NCBI GenBank assembly: GCA_964547105.1
Contig: CAZJLO010000012.1
Span: forward strand, 1 to 49,661
Direction: 5' to 3'
Length of the DNA: 49,661 nt
From: RXOA01 sp964547105
GTDB lineage: Bacteria > Bipolaricaulota > Bipolaricaulia > UBA7950 > UBA9294
Position numbers and translations under genes: made by a program
The notes under the pieces: model-generated
Told to the model about the DNA's origin: nothing
The model's input: only the letters and a program-made list of their open reading frames with translations
Database searches by the model: none
Part shown: in pieces, positions 1 through 8,739 of the stretch
Position numbering within the stretch: position 1 is the first letter of the stretch
Layout of the letters: every line of letters begins with the position of its first letter

Positions 1-335
1 AGGGGGAAACCGATTGCTTTCAGCGCGCAGTGTGATGGGGACCTGTGAATCCCAGCGTTGCAGGGTGTTCCGGCGTTCTCGATCGTTGGAGTCAGGCCAA
101 GTCTACGTTGCAGCTTCGTGAGGAGCAGACTTGGCCATCGGCCTTTGTCGGCTAGCGTTCGCGGCGATCCGCCGACTGCAAGTCGAGCCGGATGCTGATG
201 GTATCATCGGGTTCGCTGGCAAGGGTACCCGAACCAAAACCTCATCCAAACGGAGCGAACAGGTCTTGGCCCGGTCGACGACCAGGTGTCATGGCTCACC
301 CTGGTGGCGAGCCTACCTGCAGACGACTCCCTCCT
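1..335. other. Non-coding stretch at the window edge
   Basis: I see no credible gene here on either strand: short open frames lack ribosome binding sites and their translations look random. It contains a 10-bp inverted repeat (95-136, listed separately) and a weaker hairpin at about 295-315, which lies just past the stop of the minus-strand YegP-like gene and could help end its transcript, though no T-run follows it. Confidence 0.5.
95..136. repeat. Inverted repeat, 10-bp perfect arms
   Basis: GGCCAAGTCT (95-104) and AGACTTGGCC (127-136) are exact reverse complements around a 22-nt loop. The loop holds a further ACG/CGT pairing. No T-run follows on either strand, so a terminator role is unproven; it could be a bidirectional transcript end or a protein site. 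Confidence 0.5.
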
Positions 336-674
336 CTAGTCTTCCGTCAAATCGACGATTTCGGCATCGGGGGCGTTGGTCTTGACGGACTGGATGCCGT
401 TTTCCATCGCCGACTTGGAGGAATACATCTCGCTCTTGCCGATGGTCTGGCCGTTGGTGGCCTCCAACACGAAGTACGGTTCGCCTGCCTTCGATTCCTT
501 GCGCTTGAAGTTGGCATCGTCGCCAGCGTGCTTCCTGACGGATTCAATCCCGTTCTTCGCGCCGGACTTCGCTTGATACAGCTGGCTTGTGAAGATGATC
601 TGGCTGTTGGCTGCCTTGAGGTTGAACATGAACTTCCCGCTTGCGGCCTTCTTGAGTTCGAACTTGCCGGCCAT
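336..674 (-). CDS. YegP-type DUF1508 protein
   Basis: This 112-residue protein is built from two tandem copies of the DUF1508 (YegP) fold. Each copy begins with a GKFELKK- or GEPYFVLE-like strand and continues with a conserved S-x-x-Y/M segment and a K-x-G-I-x-S-V helix (about residues 1-53 and 54-112). The family is small and cytosolic, and its biochemical role is not established. The start at 674 is preceded by AAGGAGG with ideal spacing; the frame is open further upstream, but that part reads as random sequence. It is monocistronic and divergent from the next gene. Family assignment is confident; function is unknown. Confidence 0.9.
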   Translation of the reverse strand: MAGKFELKKAASGKFMFNLKAANSQIIFTSQLYQAKSGAKNGIESVRKHAGDDANFKRKESKAGEPYFVLEATNGQTIGKSEMYSSKSAMENGIQSVKTNAPDAEIVDLTED

Positions 675-1059
675 CGCTGACCTCCTTGGCGCGAAAAAGA
701 GTGCGCCGGGATTCGCGTTTGCCTTGGCCGAACAGTCCGACTTACGGGTGGTCGAGGGCTGAAATCCCATGTTGCATCCATTGTCGCCAGATCCGCTCAG
801 CCTCGTGCCTTGCTCCGATTGTTCTGCGTTGCCCTGCGGCAAGCTGCACACTGCCAACCATCATCCTAGCGTCCGCTCTCCCGCCGGACAACAATCCAAG
901 CATCGTGCACGGCGGAGGCAATCGATTGATGTCCGCTTGACTCCACTTGAGCGAGCGTGCTAGCGTTTTCCGGAACAGCTCTCGGGGTCCTGCAGACCGC
1001 AGAGGCGGCAGTCCCCCGGTGAGGATAGGCCGCGTGAGCATCGCAACAGGGAGGAGCAC
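675..1059. other. Divergent intergenic region
   Basis: This 385-bp gap lies between the divergent YegP-like and DUF2780 genes. I see no gene in it. It holds a good promoter for the plus-strand gene (937-966, listed separately); I did not find an equally clear promoter for the minus-strand gene. Confidence 0.5.
937..966 (+). promoter_or_regulatory. Sigma70-type promoter for the DUF2780 gene
   Basis: TTGACT (937-942) is separated by 18 bp from TAGCGT (961-966). This predicts a start near 973 and a leader of roughly 85 nt before the ATG at 1060. Confidence 0.5.
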
Positions 1060-1434
1060 ATGGAACTGATCGAGATGCTGGCGAGTCAACTGGGGATCAG
1101 TGAAACGCAAGCCGAGGGTGGAGCAGGTCTCCTCCTTGGGATGGCCAGGAAGAAACTGGGAGAAGGGGACTTCGGCGAAATTGCGACTGCAGTCCCGGGA
1201 ATAGAAGCGCTTGTGGAGAGCGCTCCTTCGGGGGGGATCGGAGGGATGCTTGGAGGCTTTGCCTCGAAGGTGGGAGGAGAGGATCTCGGAGGATTGGCGG
1301 GGTTGGCGGGGGGGTTCAAGAAACTCGGACTGGATGCCGGCCTGATCAGCAAGTTCGTTCCGATTGTCCTGTCGTTCGTTCAGTCAAAAGGGGGCGACGT
1401 GGCAAAAGGAATCCTTGAGCGTGTGCTGAGCTGA
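1060..1434 (+). CDS. DUF2780 family protein
   Basis: This 124-residue protein matches the DUF2780 (VcgC/VcgE-like) pattern: an N-terminal helix with L-G-I-S-E-x-Q-A-E-G-G-A-G, a glycine-rich middle (GGIGGMLGGFA, about 58-68; GGLAGLAGGF), and a C-terminal helix with LISKFVPIVLSFVQSKGG (about 95-112). No signal peptide or catalytic motif is visible. GGGAGGAG lies 6-8 nt before the ATG. The function of the family is unknown. Monocistronic; its upstream promoter is annotated. Confidence 0.85.
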   Translation: MELIEMLASQLGISETQAEGGAGLLLGMARKKLGEGDFGEIATAVPGIEALVESAPSGGIGGMLGGFASKVGGEDLGGLAGLAGGFKKLGLDAGLISKFVPIVLSFVQSKGGDVAKGILERVLS

Positions 1435-1634
1435 TCGAAACAACAACAATCTTCGATCTTCTTGCCGTAGCGGCCGCGTGTAGGGGAGGCAGGAACGCAA
1501 GCAAGCGAAGCTGCGGTGCGTCGGCCGCTTCCGGTTCCGATCGACGCGACAGGTTGCGCTGCAAACGGCCGTGTGCTTGCAGGTTTCCCCCCGGCAGCAA
1601 GCGACAACCACAAGCTGGACGGGGGGGGCCAGCC

Positions 1635-2345
1635 CTAGTAGTACGGCTCGGTGATGTTGTCGATCTCCAGCCCGTCGGCGCCGCGGCCGGTGTATTCCAT
1701 CGCAACGATCACCGGCGCATCCTCCATCATGATGTCGACGAACCCCCAGCTGTAGGTCGAACTTCCGGCAATCTGCCCGAGGCGGACGTACTCGCTCTCG
1801 TGGGCCCTCAGCGTCACGACGTCCGCGAAGATCAGATCGCCGGATTGGTCGTACAGTCCCCAGGAGACCGTGGCGTAGGAATTGGTCGGATTGAGGAGAA
1901 TCATCAGCGTGTCCGAGTTTCCTACCGTGCAGTAGTAGCCCCCTGCCCAGTAGGGCACACCGGGGCTGAGATCCGGCACCTCGCGATAGATGTTGTCGAT
2001 CGATACAAGTGCGCCGTCCTTCTTGTACTCGAGACCGATGACCAGACGTTGCGTGCTGGAGACGACGGCGATTCCCCAACGGGAGCCGGATGCCGACGTA
2101 TGCTCGCTCATGGTGTAGAAGGTCGAATCATAGCCGCTGAGGGTTCCCGACAGCCAGCAGGCGCGATCGCCATACGCGTCGTAGACGGCGACAGTGTATG
2201 AGGCGGTGTTGGGCATTGGATTGAAGATGTTGAATTCCAGGTCTCGTCCCGGGCTGCGATCGTAGTAGAACGCATACGTGTAGTCGGCGTACGCGATCCC
2301 GCCGAGGATGGCCACCAGAGCCAGCGCAATGATGCATTTCCGCAT
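1635..2345 (-). CDS. Secreted protein of unknown function
   Basis: A 236-residue protein with a typical Sec signal peptide (MRK, then a hydrophobic segment, cut after about residue 20 near the IAYA site). The mature part is rich in Tyr, Ser, Thr and Asp, with alternating hydrophobic residues that suggest an all-beta, possibly two-lobed domain: SWGLYDQSGDL in the second half echoes YTVAVYDAYGDR in the first. I recognise no enzyme motif. An AGGAGG site lies just before the ATG, and a promoter (2383-2411) gives a short leader. Its job is probably extracytoplasmic; nothing in the neighbourhood narrows it. Confidence 0.8.
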   Translation of the reverse strand: MRKCIIALALVAILGGIAYADYTYAFYYDRSPGRDLEFNIFNPMPNTASYTVAVYDAYGDRACWLSGTLSGYDSTFYTMSEHTSASGSRWGIAVVSSTQRLVIGLEYKKDGALVSIDNIYREVPDLSPGVPYWAGGYYCTVGNSDTLMILLNPTNSYATVSWGLYDQSGDLIFADVVTLRAHESEYVRLGQIAGSSTYSWGFVDIMMEDAPVIVAMEYTGRGADGLEIDNITEPYY

Positions 2346-2918
2346 GGTGCTGTCCTCCTAAAGAGAAGTCTTGATAGGAAAGAGACTACAGTGGGAAAGC
2401 ACAACAAACAAGAGAACAAAGAGAAGATGATGCAAGGCTCGCGGATCCATACTCGCGACGAGGGCAGGGGGGCGTAACGGCAGCCTGATGAGCGATGGCG
2501 TTGGAGTTGGCCGTCGGCTGATGTGGGATAGGCGGTTATGCCAGAATACATACGTAAAGAAGCGGAGATATGGAGTTGTCTTTGCGGTCGGTTTGGATGT
2601 ATGGTGGTCCAGTTCTGATCTGTGGAAAGGTGGCGCAAGATCCATACGAATGATGCCACTGGTGGATAGGCCTCCAAGGAAGCTTCGATTCAGTGCAATG
2701 CGATGGATGCATATTGCATGTCGGAATGCCGACGCTTCACGCTCCCCAGTGTGTCCCAGTCGGCAGGGAATTGCCCGACGGGACAGCGCGCACAAGTTCG
2801 TTTGCCGGGATCTTTCCCGACGCAGGGGGCGGTGGCGGTCAATGCCGGCGTCTTTCACAGACCTTCGACCGGAAGAACGGGACAAGTTGATTGCGATGCT
2901 GCAAAGGAGTGTGCGGTC
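2346..2918. other. Divergent intergenic region upstream of the opp operon
   Basis: About 570 bp without a convincing gene. The minus-strand promoter for the secreted protein is at the left end. A plus-strand candidate is TTGTCT (about 2576-2581), 18 bp, then TATGGT, some 330 nt upstream of oppD. A direct hexamer CTCGCG occurs twice near 2438-2453. Long open frames on both strands in this region have no coding character. Confidence 0.4.
2383..2411 (-). promoter_or_regulatory. Promoter for the secreted protein gene
   Basis: Read on the minus strand: TTGTTT (2411-2406), 17-bp spacer, TAGTCT (2388-2383). This predicts a leader of about 30 nt before the ATG at 2345, containing the AGGAGG site. 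Confidence 0.4.
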
Positions 2919-2945
2919 GTGAGGTTTGGCAAGAGGAAACAGACG

Positions 2946-4010
2946 ATGTCCGCCATGGACAAGCAGAGGACCTTGGCTGCGGCAGAAGATCGTCTCCTTC
3001 AGGTGATCGACCTCAAGGTTTACTTCTCGATGGGTGGCGCGGGCGATATCGTCCGCGCCGTGGATGGTGTCAGCTACGAGATCAAACGCGAGAAGACGCT
3101 CGGAATCGTCGGCGAGAGTGGCTGCGGGAAGACCGTCACAGCCATGGCGGTTATGGGTTTGGTCCCTTCTCCGCCCGGTAAGATCGTTGCCGGCGAAATT
3201 CTCTATCACGGAGACGGAACCAAAGGCGTTGTCGATCTGACGACACTCCACCCTCGCGGGCAAGCGATGCGCACCATCCGAGGCAACGAGATTGCGATGA
3301 TCTTTCAGGAGCCGATGACCTCGCTCAATCCTCTGTTCACGATCGGCAGACAGATCAGCGAAGCGATCCTGCTCCATCAAGCGATCAGAAAGCGCGATGC
3401 CAGGATAAAGGCAGTGGAATTGCTTCACGCTGTGGGGATTCCTCTGCCCGAGAAGCGCGTCGACGAGTACCCGCATCAGCTGTCGGGAGGGATGCGCCAG
3501 CGAGCGATGATTGCGATGGCTCTGTCGTGCAATCCGGCGCTCCTCATCGCCGACGAACCGACCACGGCGCTTGACGTGACGATCCAGGCGCAGGTGCTCG
3601 AATTGATGAACAGCGTGCAGAAGGATTTCAACGCCGCGATTCAATTTATCACCCATGATCTGGGGGTCATCGCCAACATGGCTGATGATGTCGTCGTGAT
3701 GTATCTGGGGAGGATCGTCGAAAGCGCTTCGGTTCATGATTTGTTCCACCATCCGCAGCATCCGTACACGCAAGGGTTGATGCATTCGATCCCGTCGCTC
3801 GCCGATCGGCGGCAGCGGTTGATCCCGATTGAGGGCGTGGTTCCCGATCCGTCCGAAGCGCCCGATGGCTGCGGATTCGAACCTCGGTGTCCTCACGCGA
3901 TGGAGATCTGCCGGGTTCAGAGCCCCGATCTTCGAGATGTCGCGCCGGGACATGCGGCGGCGTGTTGGCTGATGGATGAGCGATACCGGAAGGCGGCGAC
4001 CGATGGCTGA
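2946..4010 (+). CDS. oppD: Peptide ABC importer ATPase, OppD/DppD type
   Basis: First gene of a five-gene oligopeptide/dipeptide import operon; it hydrolyses ATP at the inner face of the membrane together with OppF. The 354-residue protein shows Walker A GESGCGKT (56-63), Q-loop IFQEPMTSLNP (119-129), signature LSGGMRQR (179-186), Walker B LLIADEPT (199-206), the H-loop THDL, and the C-terminal oligopeptide-family region with the Cys motif CGFEPRCPHAMEIC. The start chosen is ATG 2946; a GTG at 2919 has a better-spaced AAGGAG (2904-2909) and would add nine residues. It overlaps oppF by 8 bp. All catalytic residues are intact. Confidence 0.93.
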   Translation: MSAMDKQRTLAAAEDRLLQVIDLKVYFSMGGAGDIVRAVDGVSYEIKREKTLGIVGESGCGKTVTAMAVMGLVPSPPGKIVAGEILYHGDGTKGVVDLTTLHPRGQAMRTIRGNEIAMIFQEPMTSLNPLFTIGRQISEAILLHQAIRKRDARIKAVELLHAVGIPLPEKRVDEYPHQLSGGMRQRAMIAMALSCNPALLIADEPTTALDVTIQAQVLELMNSVQKDFNAAIQFITHDLGVIANMADDVVVMYLGRIVESASVHDLFHHPQHPYTQGLMHSIPSLADRRQRLIPIEGVVPDPSEAPDGCGFEPRCPHAMEICRVQSPDLRDVAPGHAAACWLMDERYRKAATDG

Positions 4011-5073
4011 ACAAGGGAATCTTCTTGAGGTTCGCGAGCTGATCAAGCACTTCCCAATCCAGCAGAAGCTGTTTTCCCGAGAACACGTGGCGGTCAAGGC
4101 GGTGGACGGGATCAATCTTGAGATTCGCGAAGGGGAGACGCTCGGCCTGGTAGGGGAGAGCGGTTGCGGAAAAACGACCGCTGGACGGGCGATCTTGCGG
4201 TTGGTGAAGCCGACTTCGGGTGAGGTGCGGTTCCGAAGCGAACGGCTGCCGGCCGAAAGCGTCGATGGAATCGACGTTGCGACCGCGTCACGGACCCAGA
4301 TGAAGCTGCTTCGCCGCGAGATGCAGATCATCTTCCAGGATCCCTACTCATCGCTGAATCCGAGGATGACGGTGGGAGCGATCCTCGCCGAGCCGATGGC
4401 GGTTCACGGACTGGCGATCCGTAAGGAGCGGAAGGCCCGCGTCGAGGCTGCGCTGGCCGCGGTTGGGCTGCGACCGGAGCACATGCGGCGCTTCCCGCAT
4501 GAGTTCTCGGGCGGGCAACGGCAGCGGATCGGGATCGCCAGGGCACTCGTTCTCGATCCTCGGCTCATCGTCTGTGACGCACCGGTTTCCGCGCTGGATG
4601 TCTCGATCCAAGCCCAGGTGCTGAATTTGCTCGAGGATCTTCAGAGGGATCTTGAGCTGACGTACCTGTTCATCGCTCACGATCTCAGCGTGGTCAAGCA
4701 CATCAGCGAGCGGGTGGCGGTGATGTACCTGGGGAAGATCGTCGAACTTGCGGAAACATCGGAGCTGTTCGCGCGGCCCAAACACCCGTACACCGAAGCG
4801 CTGGTATCGGCCGTTCCGGTTCCCGATCCGGACTTTCATACGGAGCGGATCTTGCTGGAGGGGGACGTGCCCAGTCCGATCGATCCTCCTCCGGGATGCG
4901 CGTTTCACCCCCGTTGTCGATACGCGGAGCCGATTTGCAGCGAGAAGATACCGTCGCTTGACGATTTTGGCGGGCAGCATCTCGCCGCGTGTCATCTTGC
5001 GGAGAAACTCACGCTTCAGGCGATCGACACAGGCGAAGGCACCGCCGCCGGCACAGCAGAGGAGACAGCATGA
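4003..5073 (+). CDS. oppF: Peptide ABC importer ATPase, OppF/DppF type, Walker B Glu missing
   Basis: Second ATPase of the peptide importer, 356 residues. Walker A is GESGCGKT (51-58), the Q-loop is IIFQDPYSSLNP, the signature is FSGGQRQR, the H-loop is AHDLSV, and the C-terminal Cys motif is CAFHPRCRYAEPIC. The Walker B segment reads LIVCDAPVSALD: the catalytic glutamate after the aspartate is alanine (codon GCA near 4579). In a heterodimeric importer this would leave one consensus ATP site and one degenerate site. The ATG at 4003 lies inside the end of oppD and GGAAGG precedes it; it ends in an ATGA overlap with oppB, so translation is coupled. Confidence 0.93.
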   Translation: MAEQGNLLEVRELIKHFPIQQKLFSREHVAVKAVDGINLEIREGETLGLVGESGCGKTTAGRAILRLVKPTSGEVRFRSERLPAESVDGIDVATASRTQMKLLRREMQIIFQDPYSSLNPRMTVGAILAEPMAVHGLAIRKERKARVEAALAAVGLRPEHMRRFPHEFSGGQRQRIGIARALVLDPRLIVCDAPVSALDVSIQAQVLNLLEDLQRDLELTYLFIAHDLSVVKHISERVAVMYLGKIVELAETSELFARPKHPYTEALVSAVPVPDPDFHTERILLEGDVPSPIDPPPGCAFHPRCRYAEPICSEKIPSLDDFGGQHLAACHLAEKLTLQAIDTGEGTAAGTAEETA

Positions 5074-6089
5074 GTCGCGTCTTGCGCTACGTTGCCCAAC
5101 GGTTGCTGTTGACGATTCCAATGCTGCTGATCCTGCTCACCATCGTGTTTCTTCTGTTGCGTGTCATGCCGGGCGATCCGGTGAGTGCGATGCTCGGCGG
5201 GAGGAATATTTCCTCCGAGGTGTTGGAGAGCTATCGGGTTCGGTTGGGGTTTGACAGACCTGTCATCGTGCAGTACGGGGAATACCTGGGGGGAATCGTT
5301 CGCGGAGATTTCGGCGAGTCGCTCCGAAGCGGAAAGCCGGTATTGGAGGAACTGTTCACGCGGTTTCCGGCGACGATCGAACTGGCGCTATGGGGGATGA
5401 TTGTCGCGATCCTCTTTGGCTTCACATCGGGGGTTCTTGCTGCGACGCGGGCAGATCGTCCCCTTGATCATGCGGTTCGTGTGTTTCACATTACGTCGTT
5501 TGCGATGCCGCTGTTCTGGCTGGGACTGATGTTTCAGGTGTTCTTCTGCGTCAAGCTCGGCTGGTTCCCGGTGGCGGGGCGAATCGGCGGGAGGCTAGCG
5601 TTCGAGTTCCAGTCGATCACCGGCTTTTACGTGCTTGATGCGATTCTCAGCTGGGACGGGAAGGCGTTGCTTGACATCCTCAGCCACCTCGTACTGCCGG
5701 CGATCACGCTGGGGATCGCTCTAACAGGCCTCCAAGGCCGAATGAGTCGCGCCAGCATGCTCGAGGTGCTCGATCAGGACTACATCACTACGGCAAGGGC
5801 CAAGGGCGTCCCCGAGCGCCGTGTGGTGTTGCAGCATGCGTTGCGAAACGCGCTGATCCCGATCATCACCGTGTTCGGATTGCAGTTCGCAGTGCTGATG
5901 GGGGGGGCTGTGCTGACCGAAACGGTCTTCTCGTGGCCGGGGATCGCCAGCTACCTTGTGCGGTCGATCGAGGCGCGGGACTATCCGGCGATTCAAGGGA
6001 GCATCGTCTTCATCGCCGTGTTTATCTCGCTTGTCAACTTGATTGTCGACGTCTTCTACTCCGTGATCGATCCCCGGGTGAGGTACTGA
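5070..6089 (+). CDS. oppB: Peptide ABC importer permease, OppB/DppB type
   Basis: A 339-residue integral membrane permease of the BPD_transp_1 family. The N-terminal TM helix (about 9-31) is followed by the family hallmark DPVSAML and a periplasmic stretch, then five further helices. The EAA loop that docks to the ATPase is visible as ARAKGVPERRVVLQHALRN (about 244-262). The start codon overlaps the oppF stop (ATGA), with GGAGAC just before it. Length and topology match OppB/DppB. Substrate class (di- versus oligopeptide) cannot be read from the sequence. Confidence 0.93.
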   Translation: MSRVLRYVAQRLLLTIPMLLILLTIVFLLLRVMPGDPVSAMLGGRNISSEVLESYRVRLGFDRPVIVQYGEYLGGIVRGDFGESLRSGKPVLEELFTRFPATIELALWGMIVAILFGFTSGVLAATRADRPLDHAVRVFHITSFAMPLFWLGLMFQVFFCVKLGWFPVAGRIGGRLAFEFQSITGFYVLDAILSWDGKALLDILSHLVLPAITLGIALTGLQGRMSRASMLEVLDQDYITTARAKGVPERRVVLQHALRNALIPIITVFGLQFAVLMGGAVLTETVFSWPGIASYLVRSIEARDYPAIQGSIVFIAVFISLVNLIVDVFYSVIDPRVRY

Positions 6090-6090
6090 C

Positions 6091-7044
6091 ATGCGAACAA
6101 CGGATCGACCGCAAGACAAGAGAACCGCGCTGGAGACGACCCCCCGCTCCCCGCTTGCGGCGCTGTTCTTGTGGATCGTGGGATTGGTCACCCGCGGACG
6201 AAAGGCGATGAGAGGTCAGACGATTCTCAAGATCGGGACGGCGATCGTGCTGGCGTTCGTTCTGATGACGGTGATCGCCAACTTCTTCCCATCGATGAGC
6301 GGCTACCACCCAACGCTGTACCGGGACGCACCGCGCTTGCAGGGGCCTACGCTCTCGCACTGGATGGGTACCGACCAGCTTCAACGGGACGTGTTCAGCC
6401 GGATCCTGAGCGGCGGGTACGCGTCGCTGATTGTTGCGTTTTCCGCGGTTGCGCTCAGCATGACAGTGGGCTCGATCCTTGGGTGGATCTCCGGGTTCTT
6501 CGGTGGCTGGCTGGACCGGCTCCTATCGCTGATGATGGATGCGATCTACTCGTTCCCGTCGATGATCCTTGCGATTGTCCTAGTGGCGATGTTCGGTTCG
6601 GGAATCATGCCGATGGTGTGGGCGGTTGGATTTGTCTATATCCCCACGTATTTCCGCGTCACGCGGGCCGAGGTTTTGCAGGTGCGCGAAACGACGTATG
6701 TCGAGGCAATCCGGGCGATCGGCGCGAGCAACACACGCATCATTCTGCGGCACGTGGCGCCAAACACGATCAACGCGATCATGGCGGTGTCGTCGTTCAA
6801 TCTTGCCGATGCGATTCTGACGGTGGCGGCGCTGTCCTTCCTTGGGTTCGGGCTTCCGCCTCCGTCGCCGGATTGGGGGTTCGACATTCAGAATGGCCAG
6901 AAATTCCTTCAATCAGGCGCGTGGTGGCTGATCACGTTCCCGGGGCTGATGATCATCTTCTTGTCACTTGGGTTCGGATTGATCGGAGAAGGAATCAGTG
7001 ATCTGGTCAATCCACGCCGGAAACGAAAACGGAAGAAGATTTGA
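6091..7044 (+). CDS. oppC: Peptide ABC importer permease, OppC/DppC type
   Basis: A 317-residue partner permease of OppB. It has a charged cytosolic N-terminus, a first TM helix near residues 48-68, the OppC_N-type segment ending in HWMGTDQLQRDVFSRI, and the BPD_transp_1 core with the EAA loop EAIRAIGASNTRIILRHVAPN (about 207-226). It ends in a very basic tail (RRKRKRKKI). It begins one base after the oppB stop codon. A hairpin immediately after its stop (7046-7068) separates it from oppA. Confidence 0.92.
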   Translation: MRTTDRPQDKRTALETTPRSPLAALFLWIVGLVTRGRKAMRGQTILKIGTAIVLAFVLMTVIANFFPSMSGYHPTLYRDAPRLQGPTLSHWMGTDQLQRDVFSRILSGGYASLIVAFSAVALSMTVGSILGWISGFFGGWLDRLLSLMMDAIYSFPSMILAIVLVAMFGSGIMPMVWAVGFVYIPTYFRVTRAEVLQVRETTYVEAIRAIGASNTRIILRHVAPNTINAIMAVSSFNLADAILTVAALSFLGFGLPPPSPDWGFDIQNGQKFLQSGAWWLITFPGLMIIFLSLGFGLIGEGISDLVNPRRKRKRKKI

Positions 7045-7045
7045 C

Positions 7046-7068
7046 GCCGCCTGGCTGTTGCCGGCGGC
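7046..7068 (+). promoter_or_regulatory. Intercistronic hairpin between oppC and oppA
   Basis: GCCGCC (7046-7051) pairs with GGCGGC (7063-7068), and an inner GGC/GCC pairing closes on a TGTT loop, giving about nine G-C pairs with one bulged base. No T-run follows, so it more likely stabilises or attenuates the transcript than ends it. It sits 2 nt after the oppC stop and about 115 nt before oppA. Confidence 0.5.
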
Positions 7069-7182
7069 ACGGTAGGCTGGAATAGGAGAAAAAGGAGGTG
7101 GGACTCGAACTTGACAGCTCGAATGGATGTAAGAACTCGAGCAGCACGAACGTATAAGAGAACCTCTCAAGGAGGTGTAGCG

Positions 7183-8739
7183 ATGCGACGAGTTGGCCTA
7201 TGGCTCATGGTGTTGGGAATGGTTGCGGCAGTCGGCTTGGCTGGACTGGCCGTGGAAGATCTTCTGATCATCGGGACGACCGACCGAGTGGTTGAGCTTT
7301 CGTTTTCGAACAGCTACGACCACTTCTCCTGGCATGTCCTGAGAAACACGACGGATGCGCTGACGAAGTTCGATCCGGAAACGGGCGAATTCGTGGGTGC
7401 AATCGCCGAATCCTGGGATGTCTCGGCAGATGGATTGACCTGGACGTTCTATATCCGCCCGGGAATCACGTTCTGGGACGGGGAAGTGTGCGATGCAGCG
7501 GCGGTGAAGTACTCGCTCGATCGAACGATCCGGCTGGATGGACCGGAAGGCGGAGTGGGTCTTATTAAGCCCTACATTGACGAGATCGTCGTCATCGATC
7601 CGTTGACGCTGGAGATTCATCTAACACAGGCCGATGCGGTATTCGATCAGCGCGTGTCGGAGCAGATCGCGCCCGCTCTCATCTACTCCCCTATCAGCGT
7701 GTCCGATGACGACTTCGCCAACGGGCAGTACGCGGGAACGGGGCCGTACAAGCTTGTCGAATATATTCCTGATCAGCACGTAATCTACGAAGCCTACGAC
7801 GGCTACTACGGCGAAGCGCCGCTCACACCTCGCGTGGTCGAGCAGATGTACTCCGATGCGGCGACGCTGCGCGCAGCGATCGAAGCCGGAGACATCGATG
7901 TCGTCTTCCGGACGCTGTCTCCTCAGGACGTTGCTGACCTCGAGAACAACGAGAATGTCATCATTCAGGCATTCCCGCCGAGCCCGGGGATTCGCTACAT
8001 CCTGTTTAATGTCACGCAGCCTCCGGTGGACGTGGCGCAGGTGCGCCAGGCGATCTGCTACGCTGTCGATCGTTCCGTGATTGTCGATCAGGTGTTTAGC
8101 GGCACCGTTTCACCGATCTACACGATGGTCCCGGCTGTGGATCCTCCGTTCTTCGGCGCATTGCCGACGTTCCCCGAGCGGGATCTGGACCAAGCCCGCG
8201 CGCTTCTGGCGCAAGTCGGGTACACGGCGGAGAATCCGCTCCAGCTCAACCTGTGGTACACGCCGAATCACTACGGAACAACCGAGGCCGATGTGGCCGC
8301 CGTGTTGAAGGGAAGCCTGGACGAGCTTGACGAAATCGAGGTCACCATCCAGGTTCTTGAGTGGACCGCATACAGCGAGCGGATGAGCGAAGGCGGGTTC
8401 GACATGTTCCTGCTGGGTTGGCATCCCGACTACTTCGAGCCGTCGAACTTCCTTGCGCCGTGGACGACCGAGTCTCCGGACGCGTTGGGAACATACTTCC
8501 AGGAACAACCGAACTTCGGAGCCTATCGGCGGATCAAGGAGGTTGCGACGACCACGGTAGACAAGGACGTTCGTGCAAGCCTCTACGAAGCGATCCAGAT
8601 CCTCAGTACGCAGGATGTTCCGTGGATTCCGCTGTGGTCGATGACCGATGAAATGGTCGCTGCCTGGCTGCCGGGCGTCCAGGGTGTCTTCGTGGACATC
8701 ACGATGGACATCAGCGTTCCAATGATCTACAAGGAATAA
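7183..8739 (+). CDS. oppA: Peptide ABC importer solute-binding protein (SBP_bac_5)
   Basis: Periplasmic substrate-binding protein of the importer, 518 residues. It has a signal peptide (MRRVGLW, hydrophobic core, about residues 1-23) with no lipobox cysteine, followed by family-5 hallmarks: DALTKFDPETGEFVGAIAESW, the LTWTFYIRPGITFWDGE segment, YSLDR, and FNVTQPPVDVAQVRQAICYAVDR. The start at 7183 has AAGGAGG with ideal spacing; the open frame extends upstream but without a leader. The absence of a lipid anchor implies a soluble periplasmic protein. It ends convergently with the next gene, and a hairpin follows at 8771-8800. Confidence 0.93.
   Translation: MRRVGLWLMVLGMVAAVGLAGLAVEDLLIIGTTDRVVELSFSNSYDHFSWHVLRNTTDALTKFDPETGEFVGAIAESWDVSADGLTWTFYIRPGITFWDGEVCDAAAVKYSLDRTIRLDGPEGGVGLIKPYIDEIVVIDPLTLEIHLTQADAVFDQRVSEQIAPALIYSPISVSDDDFANGQYAGTGPYKLVEYIPDQHVIYEAYDGYYGEAPLTPRVVEQMYSDAATLRAAIEAGDIDVVFRTLSPQDVADLENNENVIIQAFPPSPGIRYILFNVTQPPVDVAQVRQAICYAVDRSVIVDQVFSGTVSPIYTMVPAVDPPFFGALPTFPERDLDQARALLAQVGYTAENPLQLNLWYTPNHYGTTEADVAAVLKGSLDELDEIEVTIQVLEWTAYSERMSEGGFDMFLLGWHPDYFEPSNFLAPWTTESPDALGTYFQEQPNFGAYRRIKEVATTTVDKDVRASLYEAIQILSTQDVPWIPLWSMTDEMVAAWLPGVQGVFVDITMDISVPMIYKE

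Noticed and set aside
3870..3890. GGATTCGAACC string resembling a tRNA T-loop
   Set aside because: It is inside the oppD coding sequence (GCGFEPRC region) and has no acceptor or anticodon stems around it.
2358..4331. A long open frame on the minus strand opposite oppD
   Set aside because: It is antisense to a complete ABC ATPase with all motifs. Its translation is rich in Arg, His and Pro and matches nothing, a by-product of GC-rich codons. The same applies to long antisense frames opposite 13015-14985, 19188-20546, 26223-27302 and 40338-41534.
7095..7120. A GTTCGAGTCCCACC-like string on the minus strand, as in a tRNA T-arm
   Set aside because: The flanks do not form a T-stem and no cloverleaf can be drawn upstream; it lies in the oppC-oppA gap.
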